Position numbers and translations under genes: made by a program. Under the pieces are notes generated by a model. That model searched no databases. It had not been told where the DNA came from and worked only from the letters and a program-made list of their open reading frames with translations. From positions 1 to 52,062 of the forward strand of contig BDIU01000330.1 of assembly GCA_002118135.1 (NCBI GenBank): a stretch of 52,062 nucleotides of DNA, written 5' to 3'. Below, in pieces: positions 33,911-44,409 of this stretch. Numbering within the stretch: position 1 is the first letter of the stretch; every line of letters starts with the position of its first letter. Source of the DNA: Trebouxia sp. TZW2008 (Eukaryota > Chlorophyta > Trebouxiophyceae > Trebouxiales > Trebouxiaceae).

Positions 33911-33997
33911 ACGCTCTCTTGCAAAGCGCCCCGAAACAAGAAGAAGAATTTGATTGATTGCGTTTTGTATGGATATTTGTTCTTCTTGTTCTAGCAT

Positions 33998-34591
33998 GAG
34001 ATAGGCTGATCACTTGTGCTGGGGCTGCTGGAGCTTAGGCATGCCCCCTGGAGTTGTAAGCAATGACTTTCACTCAGGCTGAAGCGCAATCGGATCAGAA
34101 CTGCTGAAGTAGAGAAAGATTTTTGAAGGGCTTAGCCTAACTCAACCTCTACAACGTAGCTGCAACTGAGAAAATCTTTCCCATGTAGGACCAGCTAGCA
34201 TAGTCAGCGCCAAACGTTGATCAGAAGCCAAACGTTGATCAGAAGCGATGCCGTCACTATGCAAAGTGCGGAAGCAAGCGTCTAAGATGACTCAAAACAA
34301 GCCAAGTTGACAGGCGTGGTTGCAAAGCACAACATCATTATTCATAAACTTGACAAACCAGCTAAAGCGTAGAAATTTTACGCAGACACCTGAAGATACA
34401 ACAGCTTCAGCATCTTTTGCACTCAGACAGTCTGTCAATGGCTGATTATCATGGTGTCATCAAGCAGCAACACCGATGCAGGGTATTCTGTAGCATGCAA
34501 TGCTTGATAGACAGCGTTGTTTTAAATTTCTTGCCATTGGATAAGATACAAAATACTTCTCTTGCTTTTGCCATGGTTGGTCAAAGATGAT
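33998..34591. other. Intergenic region between GTPase genes B and D
   Basis: 594 bp holding the B promoter side and the D 3' flank. A perfect 17-bp tandem pair, 'aaacgttgatcagaagc', lies at 34211-34246. No gene is seen. Confidence 0.45.
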
Positions 34592-37500
34592 CTAATGCAG
34601 CAACAGTGCATTCCACTGGCTTGCTAGCTGCCTCAGAAGGTCAGGACCTGGCCACTCATGCAGATGAGGAACCATATAATGTTCCAGAAACCGGCTGAAT
34701 CTTGGCACGCCCACAAGTCTGCCAACCAGGAAGACGGGCGCAAACATCAGCTGATACATGTCTGGCAGCATTGACAATGCAGCTTTTGGAACCAAGTCAT
34801 CAAACAACCAATGGCTGTGTGCACTAGCTACAACCCCATTGACCACAATGAGCCCACCCTGCACTCAGCAAAATGACCTGCTGTATTACCTGCCACCAGC
34901 AGTGCACCATCAGCCCTGCATGCGTTAGCAAGTCCCTAGCATGATCTGCCTGCAGATGTGCTAGTCAAGCAATGGCCCACTGTGACCAAAAGCACAGCTG
35001 CCAAACACTGCATCGCCTCACTCAACGATGCAAATACCACGTGCATTGTTGATCAAGTCAACAAACGCCAGTCACTGCTGTGGACATGATTAGGATGCAG
35101 CAATGCAGCAGATGACCTTATAACATGCTTTCAGCATACCTTGGTAAATGGGTTGAAAATGCCCTGAAAGGTGGCTGTGCTCACTTTTGTGATAGTTGCA
35201 GCGACCATTACAGATTGTTCTTGTACCCACAATGTGTCCCCAACAGCCACGTCTTCAGCATACTTGAAAGTTCGAGCTTCAAAGGTGACACCAGTGGGCA
35301 CAAAGTGGGTTGGTGTTAGGCACAACTTGTGCATTACACCTTGGGCTGTTTGCATGGCCAAAGTCTGATAGCAGACCCACGGAGCACTTTCTTGGTGTCC
35401 AAAGAACATCACTTGATCATAGAAAGGGCGGCCAGCCTTATCAACACTCAGAACCCAGTCACCAGCTTGAAGGCAGCTCACAACAATCTGCCCCTTGGCC
35501 CTCTCGTAAACAAACGCATTGCTGGGGAAACAGCCCCTCTGTAGAGCACGAAGACTGTTTTGTACCGCTCTCGTCCAAAAGCCCATTGGCAGCAAGCATA
35601 ATGCCCTGCATGCATATGCTGCAAACAGCCCAAAGCTTGACCATGCAGCGCATGCTTCTCATGCGAAGCAAGCACATCCAACATACGATGCACGAGCAGT
35701 GCTATTGTACTGTGGCTTGCCTTTCTGCGGTCAGCCTCATCTTGCCATCTCTTGACCTCGGCTTGTGCCTCCAATTGCTGCACAGGCACCAAACAAGTCA
35801 GGCAGCAAATTGCCAGATTCAGACCCAACACATGCTTGCCAGGCAGCAGCTGAATGCCATGTGAGAACACAGCATGGCTATGCTGAACGTTGACAACAAG
35901 CCAATGGGCACGTGTTCTTTGATTGACATATTTTGATACTTGAGTAGCTCACATAATACCATTAACCGTGTTGTGCCTGGAAAACATCTCAAACAGCATG
36001 TACCTTTTTGCGTTCTATAGCACATCGCCACTCAGCATCTTGTTTCTGCAGACGAAGAGCATTCATCTTTTCCATGTGCTCCTTTTCTCTGATGCGAGCT
36101 TCTTGCAATGTAGCCATTTCCTGCAGTGACATGACGGCACTGCCACAATACTGACTGTTGCTTATCAGCAGCCCACAGTCAAAGTCAAGGCTACCTCCAG
36201 GTAAAGCACCAACACCATGTTTGGAAACACTCCTGAATTGCACACTTGCGTTGTATAAATTGGCATGGTACAAGCACGCGCATGACTGCTTGTATATAGT
36301 CAACCTTGCAAAGACGTCATGCACAGAACGTTTCAGTATTCTGCGATAGCTGCTTTGCAACAGCAGCTGCCGCTTGCAAATAATGCCTTCATCACCAGCC
36401 TGAGTGGCTCGACAGCTTTCACGTGCAACTGCCTGCAGTCTCACCTTATCAAAGCGCTTTTGCTGATTTGCTTGTTCCAGCCTGAGCTCCTCAATTTGCC
36501 GTTCAGCTTCAGCTCTCACCTGCTTGGCTTGGGCATTCAAATCCTGTGTACAGCCATATTACATTTCACACGTGTGCCGTGAGCATGATGGCACAGACTC
36601 ACAACATTGGTAACTTTTGAGGCTGACCATTTGCCTGTGGGTGGCGCCTAAACAAGCTTACAAAATCTGCTTATGTAGCTTGCATTGGGTGCCAAACTGC
36701 CTATACATAGCTGTCCTCAAGCCCTGATTTCTTGATTGCCATCAGCAGCAAGAATTTTGGGCTCATATCGCGCACAGCCACATTAGCATTTTGGCAATTT
36801 CAGGTAAAGATACTGACTGAACATGTGAATCTACATCAAAGAGGAGGTGACAAAGATGTCATGGATGCGTGCCCTCAGCACAACATGACATAACTTGGCT
36901 TGGAAGGGGTTTACAGATAATGTTCATAACACAAGGCCCTATATGACGATGACTGTAGTCCCACTAGAAACGTTCATGCCCATTGCACCAAACACGTGTT
37001 GCAGATCTGTGCACTCACATCACTTGCAGTGCTCACCTTCTGCAAGACCTCAATTCTTAGACGATTAACCTCTTCAGCACGCCTCTGCCTCTCCCTAGCA
37101 AGAGCTTGATCTTCTGCAGCTTGTTGCTCACAGCGTGCAATCTCCTGCAAGATATGTGCCAAAAAGCTGACAAGCTTAAGCCCCGAACTTGTCAAGCTGA
37201 CATGACTGCAATCAACAAAGGATGCAAAAAGTCACAAATCAGACAATGATACTGAGGTCACAACTCTCTGTCCATAGCTCGGACATACACGTGACTTGCC
37301 TGCAGGTGCTGTTGTTGCTGAAATTCCGCCTCATCTTGCAAAAATTTGATCTCGTCTGTTTTGTATTTCAACTCCTATGCAAATACAACAATCTCAGCAG
37401 ATGCATCAGCGTACAAGCATGGCACACGCTTGTTGTAATAAATGGAGATCTTAGCAACATTGTATGCATGACAGAGTCTGTTTCCCAGCGATGCAGGGCT

Positions 37501-38744
37501 GGAAAGGCGCACCTTGTTGCTTGTAATGCAGACTTTACTATGCAGCCCCAAGCTGACAATATGTTTTCACATGGCTTGCAGGTCTCACCACATATACATC
37601 TCCTGTGTCTTGGTTCATGATGCTGCGGTTGACGACATTGTTTCCCTCACACCAGTCAGAAAAACCCTCAAATGCAGTTTTGTCCAAGACACTGTCATCC
37701 CTGTAATTAGAATTCAAGAAAAATATTCGATTCCTGAAGCCCTGAATGTGGTAGCTGGACAGCTTAAGCCCCTGTTTTGCGTACTCTGCAGCAGCATACC
37801 CAGCATGCAGTTAGAAATCAGGCTTGCGGGGTGTTATGAAGCCCCTCATATGAGCTTTAATCACACGCATACGATCTCATGGCAGACCTCAAAACTGAGG
37901 CATGATGTTGATGATCTCCATGCACAGGCCACTGACTATTGCAGTACACACTGTCACTTTGTATTGTATCGTACAATGCATCACACCTCCAAGAGCATCA
38001 AGAATGATATCTTTTCTTCGCTCTTGGTGCTGTGCTTCTGTAAGACCACTAATTCTTTGCCTCTCTTCTCGCCAGTAATCATTGTGCGACCACTGATTGA
38101 GAACAATGCACAGCTTGTCATAGTCGCTGGGATGAACCTTAGTGACAATGATGTTGATGAGTCTCTTCAAAGTAAAGTCAATTCGAAACATGCTGGCGTT
38201 GAGCACAAACACAACAGCTTTGACTGGCTCTGAGTTGAGGCATTGACCAATATCTGCCATGTGAACAGTATCAACGTCAAGACCGCCTGAATCCCCAAGA
38301 CCTGCAGCCAGATGGCAACAGACTGCCCATCATCAGGTAAGCTATCTTACTTGGCAAGACTTTCAAGCAGGGCCTTGTGATACAGTAAAAACCCGGGAAA
38401 CCCGGCTGACCTGGCGTGTCAATGACCGTCCAGTCATTGCCATCACCGTTGAATTTGCCCTGCTTGGTCGACACTGTGCTGGTGACGGAGTGAAAGCTGC
38501 TCCCGACCTTAAATTTCAGCTCCTCAAACCTGCAACCTGGGCCGAAAGGCTTCTCTCCCAGCAATCGGCACCCAAGTGATGACTTGCCAACTCCAGTATT
38601 GCCGATGAGCATCACACTGGAGCCGACCCCTGCAACAACTACAATGTGTCAGTTTGTGTATGGACTGGGTCGCTAGGGCCTCATCAGCTTCTGTCGACAG
38701 CTATGAACTCAGACAGAGACACGCAGACGGCATTCACCTGACAT
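34592..38744 (-). CDS. GTPase gene D: AIG1-like GTPase, coiled coil, Hedgehog-type Hint domain
   Basis: Eleven exons in phase: 38744-38738, 38629-38411, 38301-37987, 37785-37589, 37374-37300, 37144-37037, 36543-36445, 36120-36004, 35777-35721, 35538-35140 and 34858-34592, 619 residues. Residues 1-246 are the GTPase: P-loop GNTGVGKS (12-19), DTPG (73-76), and NQWS (144-147) in place of NKxD. Residues 247-398 form a coiled coil from exons of 25, 36, 33, 39 and 19 codons. Residues 399-619 match Hedgehog/intein Hint domains: start R-GCFPSNAFV with Cys401 after Gly400, then LQAGDWVLSVD, the catalytic block CLTPTHFVPTG (Thr473, His476), AEDVAVGDTLWV, and the closing GLIVVNGVVASAHS. By analogy the protein cuts itself at Gly400-Cys401 and frees the GTPase-coiled coil, perhaps with a lipid or other nucleophile attached. 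Chemistry and sterol use are inference. D shares a 370-bp promoter region with C. Confidence 0.88.
35140..35538 (-). other. Exon encoding the main part of the Hint domain of gene D
   Basis: A single phase-0 exon of 133 codons carries the cleavage Cys, the GDxVL strand and the TxxH block. The short last exon supplies the final strand. Exon borders thus coincide with domain borders, as expected for a module added by exon shuffling. Confidence 0.85.
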
Positions 38745-39114
38745 GTTGTGGTCCTTTGCAGAGCCCTTGCTAAGACGAGCGGTCTCTTACAGGCTTTTTT
38801 AAATCAAGCAGCGAGCAGCGAAGAGTCGCACAAAGTCATTTGTCATTGTACGCCGTAAAAGAAGCGTCACACGCAACTGCTTGGCCACCTGGATGTTGGC
38901 CCCACTGGGACAAAGTTGAAGCAAACTTCATGCACGCCGGGAGAAAATCTCGGGCACGAGAATGCACGCTGCGAATCTTTCAATGAGCGCTTAGACCTGC
39001 AGGTAGAACGCACTGTCCAGCGTTTCAAAGTCCTCCTGAGAGGCAGGGGGGGAAAAGGTCCTCTCAGAGAGCGTTATCTCACTGTGCACAACCGGCAGCC
39101 GGCAAGATCTGCGG
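38745..39114. promoter_or_regulatory. Divergent promoter region of GTPase genes D and C
   Basis: 370 bp between the opposite start codons. No TATA box is evident. A frame from 38916 runs in a different frame into gene C exon 1 and ends at 39197; it overlaps the P-loop and is treated as noise. A non-coding first exon for C could lie here. Confidence 0.5.
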
Positions 39115-40200
39115 ATGACGTCAGTTCTGCTTTTGGGCAGTACAGGCGTCGGCAAATCCGCTCTGGGCTGTCGATTGCTAGGATACCTTGCATATGACAA
39201 AGTGTCCCTGCCCTTCGCGGTAGGAGATAGTGCAGATGCAGTCACCACGCTGGTCAACAGTTGTCGGGGCGACTGTTTTGCGCAGCCTGGCTCTCCTCTG
39301 ACCGTGATTGACACTCCAGGTAAGCTGTGCTGCAAGCGATTCTGCGCCGACGCACTGTGCTGACAGTCTAAGGCAAAGGCCGACCAGTTTTGGCCTGCAG
39401 GACTGGGCGATCCTGGGGGGATGGACCTAGACGAGGGAACAATGCAGCAAGTGGGGGAGCTTCTGAAGGTCGAGGATTTGACTTGTATCTTGTTGGTCTT
39501 GCCGGACTGTCACGCTCGCTTCACTGGCGGGCTGCAGCAGCTCATCCTCAACTTGCTTGTCAAGTTAGGACCTCGGAATTGGGACAATATGGCTGTCGTA
39601 TACAATCGACATTCTCAGACGCCAGCTGTTCAGCAAGAACGTTCTGAGGACTCTGGCTGCTCAGAGCAACAACTTCAGCAAACTTGCAGAGCAGCTGTAT
39701 GCTCAATGTTTCAAGGTTGAGCTTTGGGCATTTGACTTGTTTGTATCAGAGTATACCATGATGCTGACTCATGTTGTGGCACAGAGTACAGTGCCAAATT
39801 GAATTTTGGTGGGGACTCAGCAGCTTCTTTTGCACAGCGGGTTTTTTTCGTGCATGCACTTTGTGATCCAGCAAGCACAGAGGACATGCAAGCTCTGCAG
39901 TCCCTGATGGCCTGGTGCAGAGAATGCGCCTTGATTGACAAGTCTCAAGTTTCTGATGACACTGGCAGCGTGTATCTGGTAAGAGTCAGTCGCGCTAGAT
40001 ACAGAGCATCCTGCATACTTGGGCTGTGATGGGACTGTAAATGTGTTGCACGATTGCTGCATCTTTTGGCTTGCAATGGCTGTCCAGCAGTCTGTGCACC
40101 AGCTTGTGCTGCTTGAGTGCAGGATCTGAAGGTTGCAAAGGACGCAGTGGCAGCTGCACAGCAAAAAGCTGCTGATTTGCAGCAGAATTATGAAAAGGTA
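39075..40200 (+). repeat. Inverted repeat, right arm (gene C copy)
   Basis: Partner of 32800-33910. Introns 1 to 3 match as well as exons, so the arms were copied or converted recently. They flank gene D in head-out orientation. Confidence 0.88.
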
Positions 40201-42198
40201 TTGGCTTATCTTAATTGAAGCACTATAGCTCTTGATACAGGCCTTGAACGCTTCTGTCAATGGAAAGTCGGTCCCATGCCTTTGTTGCTCAAGCAAATTT
40301 TGGGTCGAACTAAACGCTGATGGGCATGTGCACAGTCTGTTGTAGCTGCTTGAATGTGGGGTTGTGGGGTTGGTTGAGGCTATCGTGCTCAGACTTCCAT
40401 TATCGGAGCTTGTTGTGTACAGGTGTTGAAAGATCAGGAGGCAGCAGCAGCTGCGCAGCGAGCTGCTGAAGCCGAGGCAGCAAGAGCAGCTCAAGCAGCA
40501 GTTGAAGCTAGGGAGGCAGAGCTGCTAAAGGCAAGAAACCGTGTCAAGGGTGTTATCTGCATCTGCTTTGCATGACAGCATACCACAGAGAACTTAGCCT
40601 TTAAGCATACCAAATATTGGCTCACTGAGCTTGCTTTTCAGCTCTCAACGCTCTTGCAGCATCAGCAATAATGTTTAAGCATGTCAAGGGTAGATGCAAC
40701 CAAGCATATGCTTGCTTGTGTGTCATGCTGCATTGTCTTGATGTTTGTTTCCTGCTTGAGATCTCATGAATGCTTGATCTCCATTGGTGCTTGCGGCATC
40801 ATTGCTTTAGGTGCTAGACTGCTGTGCTCTTTTAGGAGGCAGAAAAGAAGGCTAATCAAGACAAGGAAGAGCTCATACGGCAGCAACAAGAGCTAGCCGC
40901 TGCAATTGCAAGACAGGCTGCGAGACACGCACAGGCATGCCTGCTTGCTGATGTTTTAGATAAAACTCGCATGTTGATACTAGTCAACATTTGTTTTGCT
41001 ACAAATTTGTTCCTCTCACAACCTTGCCAGTTGATGCCTGTTTCGCGCTGTGATGGCAACCAAAATGACTTGGCATCTCTGTTGATTGGGCGTGTGCTGA
41101 CCTTTCCTTGTACAGTGCATGCATGAAGTTCACGGCCATTTAGCACACCATCTGCAAATACGTCTAGTCATCTGCTTGTTTGCGCTCAGGATTGACCAAA
41201 GTACCCACAGCAAGTCTAAGCTTGCCATGCATGGGAACCAGAGGAGATGAAGAGGTTGGCATAGTAAAGAGAGGAACACCTTGCGATAGGGGCAAAGTCT
41301 TGTGCCTCACCCATACATTCTAGGATATGTTACATTGTCTCCACATGGTTTTGTGTTTGGAACCTCATGAATGCTGTACTGCCATTGGTGCTTGCAGCAT
41401 GATGGCTCTAGGTGCCAGAATGTCATGCTCATACAGGAGGTAGAAGAGAAGGCTGAAAGAGACAAGAAAGAGCGCATCCGGCAGCAACAAGAGGTGTTGC
41501 AAGAAGTTGCAAGAAAAGCAAGACATGCACAGGCATGGGTGCTTGCAAACATTTTGTGCAGAAGCTTGCATGGGTTACTAGTCTGCATTTTGGCCCTGCT
41601 AAAAACCTGTGCCTCTTCCAGCCTTACCAATTGACACTTGTTGTACGCTGTGCCAACAGCCAAAATGACTTGGCATCTCTAAATCTTCTGATTGTGTTTG
41701 TGCTGCCGAACTCTTGTACAAAGCACGCATGAACTTCAAGGCCATCTAGCAGACCATCAGCAAATCTGTTCAGTGAACTGCTTGATTGCGCTCAGGCTTG
41801 ACCATGACTTGAAGCAATTCTCGATGTGCTATGTATAGGAACTGGAGGAGATGAAGAGGTTTGGGGACACTCTGCACAGCAACGACAGGAACACCTTGCA
41901 ACAGGGGGAGTATCTTGTGTCTCATCCATACACCCTAGTCATGCAAGGAGATGGCAACTTGGTCATTTACAACGGGCAGAAAGCATTATGGGCCACGAAT
42001 ACTAACGGTCGGGGCTGTGGCCCTTACAGATTTGTGATGCAATCTGACAATAATGCCGTCATTTACGGCAATGGGCAGTCTGTTGTGTGGGCAAGCAACA
42101 CGTGTGGCCGTGGGTCCTCACCGGCTCGTTTTCAACTACACAACAATGCAAAGGCTGCAATCTATGACCGTCACAATAAGAAGTTGTGGAGGTCATGA
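39115..42198 (+). CDS. GTPase gene C: AIG1-like GTPase, coiled coil, bulb-type lectin domain
   Basis: Eight exons in phase: 39115-39319, 39401-39715, 39785-39978, 40123-40197, 40423-40530, 40836-40934, 41437-41532 and 41839-42198, 483 residues. The GTPase (1-238) has LLLGSTGVGKSALGCRLLG and VIDTPG; the guanine motif position reads NRHS. The coiled coil (239-364) uses exons of 25, 36, 33 and 32 codons. Exon 8 encodes a D-mannose-binding B-type lectin domain: QGDGNLVIY (400-408) and QSDNNAVIY (432-440) fit the sugar motif QxDxNxVxY, and a third copy, HNNAKAAIY, is degenerate. Two coiled-coil introns begin with GC. The start is the first ATG; a tiny upstream exon, as in A, D and E, could exist. 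A GTPase joined to a mannose lectin suggests a cytosolic sensor of exposed glycans, which is inference. Confidence 0.88.
41180..41335 (+). pseudogene. Dead copy of the start of the lectin exon inside a gene C intron
   Basis: 'ggaaccagaggagatgaaga', then 'aggaacaccttgcgatag', then 'cctcacccatacattctag' follow the order of the real exon start (41838-41935) but with gaps and stops. With the exon 6 and exon 7 pair it shows a tandem duplication of roughly 600 bp spanning one coiled-coil exon and the lectin start. Confidence 0.75.
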
Positions 42199-42930
42199 GA
42201 CACTCTGGCAGATAAACAGCCATGTTGCAGCCACAGCTGCGGCTTGCAGAGCCTGTCTCTGCCGCGTGATGTATACGCCTGCAGCTGGGTGTAGTTTCAT
42301 GAAAACTTTTGCAAATAGTGTTTGTTTTTGTACATCTGCACAGTGTATATATACATATGGTGTATCGCATGGTGTATCACGAGGTGTTTGCTTGCACTAT
42401 CTGAAGCCTCTGCATTGGCATATCTTGGACCAACAACAATGAGCTGCTGATGTCGCATGTACAGTATGCGCTCAATCTAACTGTCAAAGCCTTAGTTTCA
42501 GCAATGCTGAGCAGCAACCGCTTCAGTGATGGTATGCAACACAGCAAAATCTTGTGAATTGGCTTGCCTTTAAGCAGCTAGTTGGCGATTCATGCCGCCA
42601 TTTGTACATAGCCAGTGATGCGAATACAAATTCTCAACAGTGTTGCTTCCTGTACTGTCTAGCACCTTTGACACTGCAAGATGTTCCCCTATTTCAGTCA
42701 CAAGTAACCTGGTGCAGAAGAAATGCATTGTGCATGCTTTCATTGCCTGAACAGATCAAGGCCAGGCAACCGGCACAGGTGACACTTCATATGCCTGCTC
42801 AAAACGCGGTCCACTCTTAGCCCACAAGACGTCGTGCTGCAGCCAAAAGCTGTTGCAAACCTCAGCTAGTACGCACGTGGCAGCATGGATAAACATCCAC
42901 ATTGCAGCCTTTGGTATTTCATGTCCAGGA
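42199..42930. other. Intergenic region 3' of gene C
   Basis: A run of short tandem words, 'atggtgtatc', occurs at 42357-42383. Open frames here are short and lack features. Nothing else is seen. Confidence 0.4.
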
Positions 42931-42939
42931 TTATGTGAG

Positions 42940-43410
42940 GTATGATGCAGAAGCATTCATGCATTGTTGAGACTGGCCCCCTGCCAACACAATCTTTCTG
43001 TACATGGTACCATCATCAAGCAGTGAAGTACTTGTGACGTCTTCATCAACGAGAATAAGCCCAACCTGAAGCTGCCAGGTCACTGAGTCAGGTGTACAGA
43101 CTTTGGAGGGAGTTTGACATGTCACATTCAGTTTACGCTCACTTGTGTAATAATCAAAGCAGGGTTACTGAGCATTGCGCAGCTTGATCAGCAGCTGCAG
43201 ATATCCACTGTTACACATTACACACATGAGCAGTCTGCTGTGGCTTGCCAAGATCTGTTCAGCTCTTTGCAAGTCAGCTTTGACCAATGCAACCTGCACA
43301 CAACTGGGTGCATTGGGTGAAAGGAACAGCTTACCTGGTCTGGCATCACAAGCAGACCTGCTCAGCAGTCCAAGCAAGCTGTTCCACAACATGCTGACGC
43401 ACAACAATCA
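42940..43410 (-). pseudogene. Possible decayed Hint domain fragment
   Basis: On the minus strand an AG acceptor near 43070 is followed by VGLILVDEDV then TSLLDDGTMYRK, echoing GLIVVNGVV then WLFDDLVP of the last Hint exon in gene D. Upstream (43340-43230), GKLFLSPNAPSC and RAEQILASHSRLL echo HKLCLTPTHFVP and YAEDVAVGDTLWV. The catalytic His position is changed and I find no cleavage Cys or GTPase exons. It may be the remains of a second GTPase-Hint gene. Similarity is weak and judged by eye. Confidence 0.33.
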
Positions 43411-44029
43411 CACCGTGCTACTCTGCACTCATGCTGACAATGGCTACTGTGCCTGTGCAGCCATGTTGCGCCGATGCATGAGACACTAGCATCCCTGTGT
43501 ACTAGTGCATGAAAGCAGACCAGCCCTTGGCTGCAACTAGAAGGTGTGTATGCTGTACAACATGTGACATCAGGTGATGCCTTTGCGACGTGATCATCCA
43601 GGACATGACATTGGTGATGCCCAAGGCACATGCTGCTGTCAACCGCCAGCAATCGCTTTATATTCTTGTAGCATTTCATGTGCATCCAAGATGCATTTAA
43701 GGCTTTGACCCAAAGCAGAGATGCAGTGAATGCAATGCCATTGATACTTGGTGGTGATGAAGCCAATCTGCTAGATGCTTCCAGGACCATCTCTGCCATG
43801 ATTAATCTACGTCTTGCAACAATGCTCACTGTCTCTGAAGCCAGTCTGCACAATAATGATAATACGCAGCATCAAGGCAGGATTCCTCACATTGAGTATA
43901 TGTCATTGTCAGCATGGCCCCCCATGAGCAACATGCACAGCTGCAGCTGAGCTCTGGCATGCTTGGCACAGGCACTGCCATCGTCAAAAAGACAGGCTGA
44001 CAAGACAGACGAGTTGCACATTAGATTTG
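43411..44029. other. No supportable gene
   Basis: A plus-strand frame at 43678-43950 reads DAFKALTQSRDAVNAM and ISAMINLRLATMLTVSEASL, which looks helical, but I find no partner exons. It may be a lone fragment. Confidence 0.35.
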
Positions 44030-44140
44030 TTCATTCATTGAAACAACATGCTAGACAGGCTCAGTAGGCCCAGCTAGGTGCATCCGGGCGTAACCAACTG
44101 TCTCCAAGCAGTTCCATCTTGTGCTACACTACACCACCTG
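44030..44140 (-). repeat. Dispersed repeat, copy 5
   Basis: A minus-strand copy with 'gttcattcattgaaac' at its tail end, then 'gacaggctcagtaggcccag', 'ctaggtgc', and 'ccaactgtctccaagcagtt' and 'cttgtgctac' at the other end. Confidence 0.72.
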
Positions 44141-44409
44141 TATTGAAATTGGGGAGTGGAGACGTGCTTATATACAGTTGAATGCCAAGTGGCTCTGGAT
44201 TCACCCTTGGCATTTCTGCCTTATAGCTGCCTAAACAGCTATTGAAAATCCAGTCTATCCTGTGACATGCTGTGTGACCCAGCCTTTTGAGCCTCCTATG
44301 AATGACAATTTGCTCTCGATTGGGCAGCTTGCAAACTTTAGTCTGCAACTTACTTGGGTTGAGGTCTATGCTGCAAATGACCAGATCATTCAGGTCATCA
44401 AAGCTTTTT

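Larger units (their letters stand above)
30973..33997 (-). pseudogene. GTPase gene B: AIG1-like GTPase, coiled coil, acidic repeats, lectin domain; P-loop out of frame
   Basis: Exons: 33997-33658, 33576-33262, 33192-33005, 32861-32787, 32557-32450, 32155-32057, 31741-31679 and 31398-30973. It is an inverted near-copy of gene C. A single-base deletion near 33787 ('ggatcctt' against 'ggataccttg' in C) puts the P-loop LLLGSTGVGKSALGCRLLG in another frame from the rest of the GTPase. From ATG 33997 the frame runs open through all exons (537 residues) but without a P-loop. Coiled-coil exons have 25, 36, 33 and 21 codons. The last exon carries five acidic 13-residue repeats, then half a bulb-type lectin domain (LIMHEHSKFIVYDK, GPYRFSMHTNNNN). 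The protein, if made, should not bind GTP. A pseudogene or a decoy are both possible. A sequencing error cannot be excluded. Confidence 0.65.

Noticed and set aside
38916..39197. Plus-strand frame of 93 codons overlapping the gene C start
   Set aside because: It reads the P-loop bases in another frame and stops; the P-loop frame is clearly the real one in gene C.
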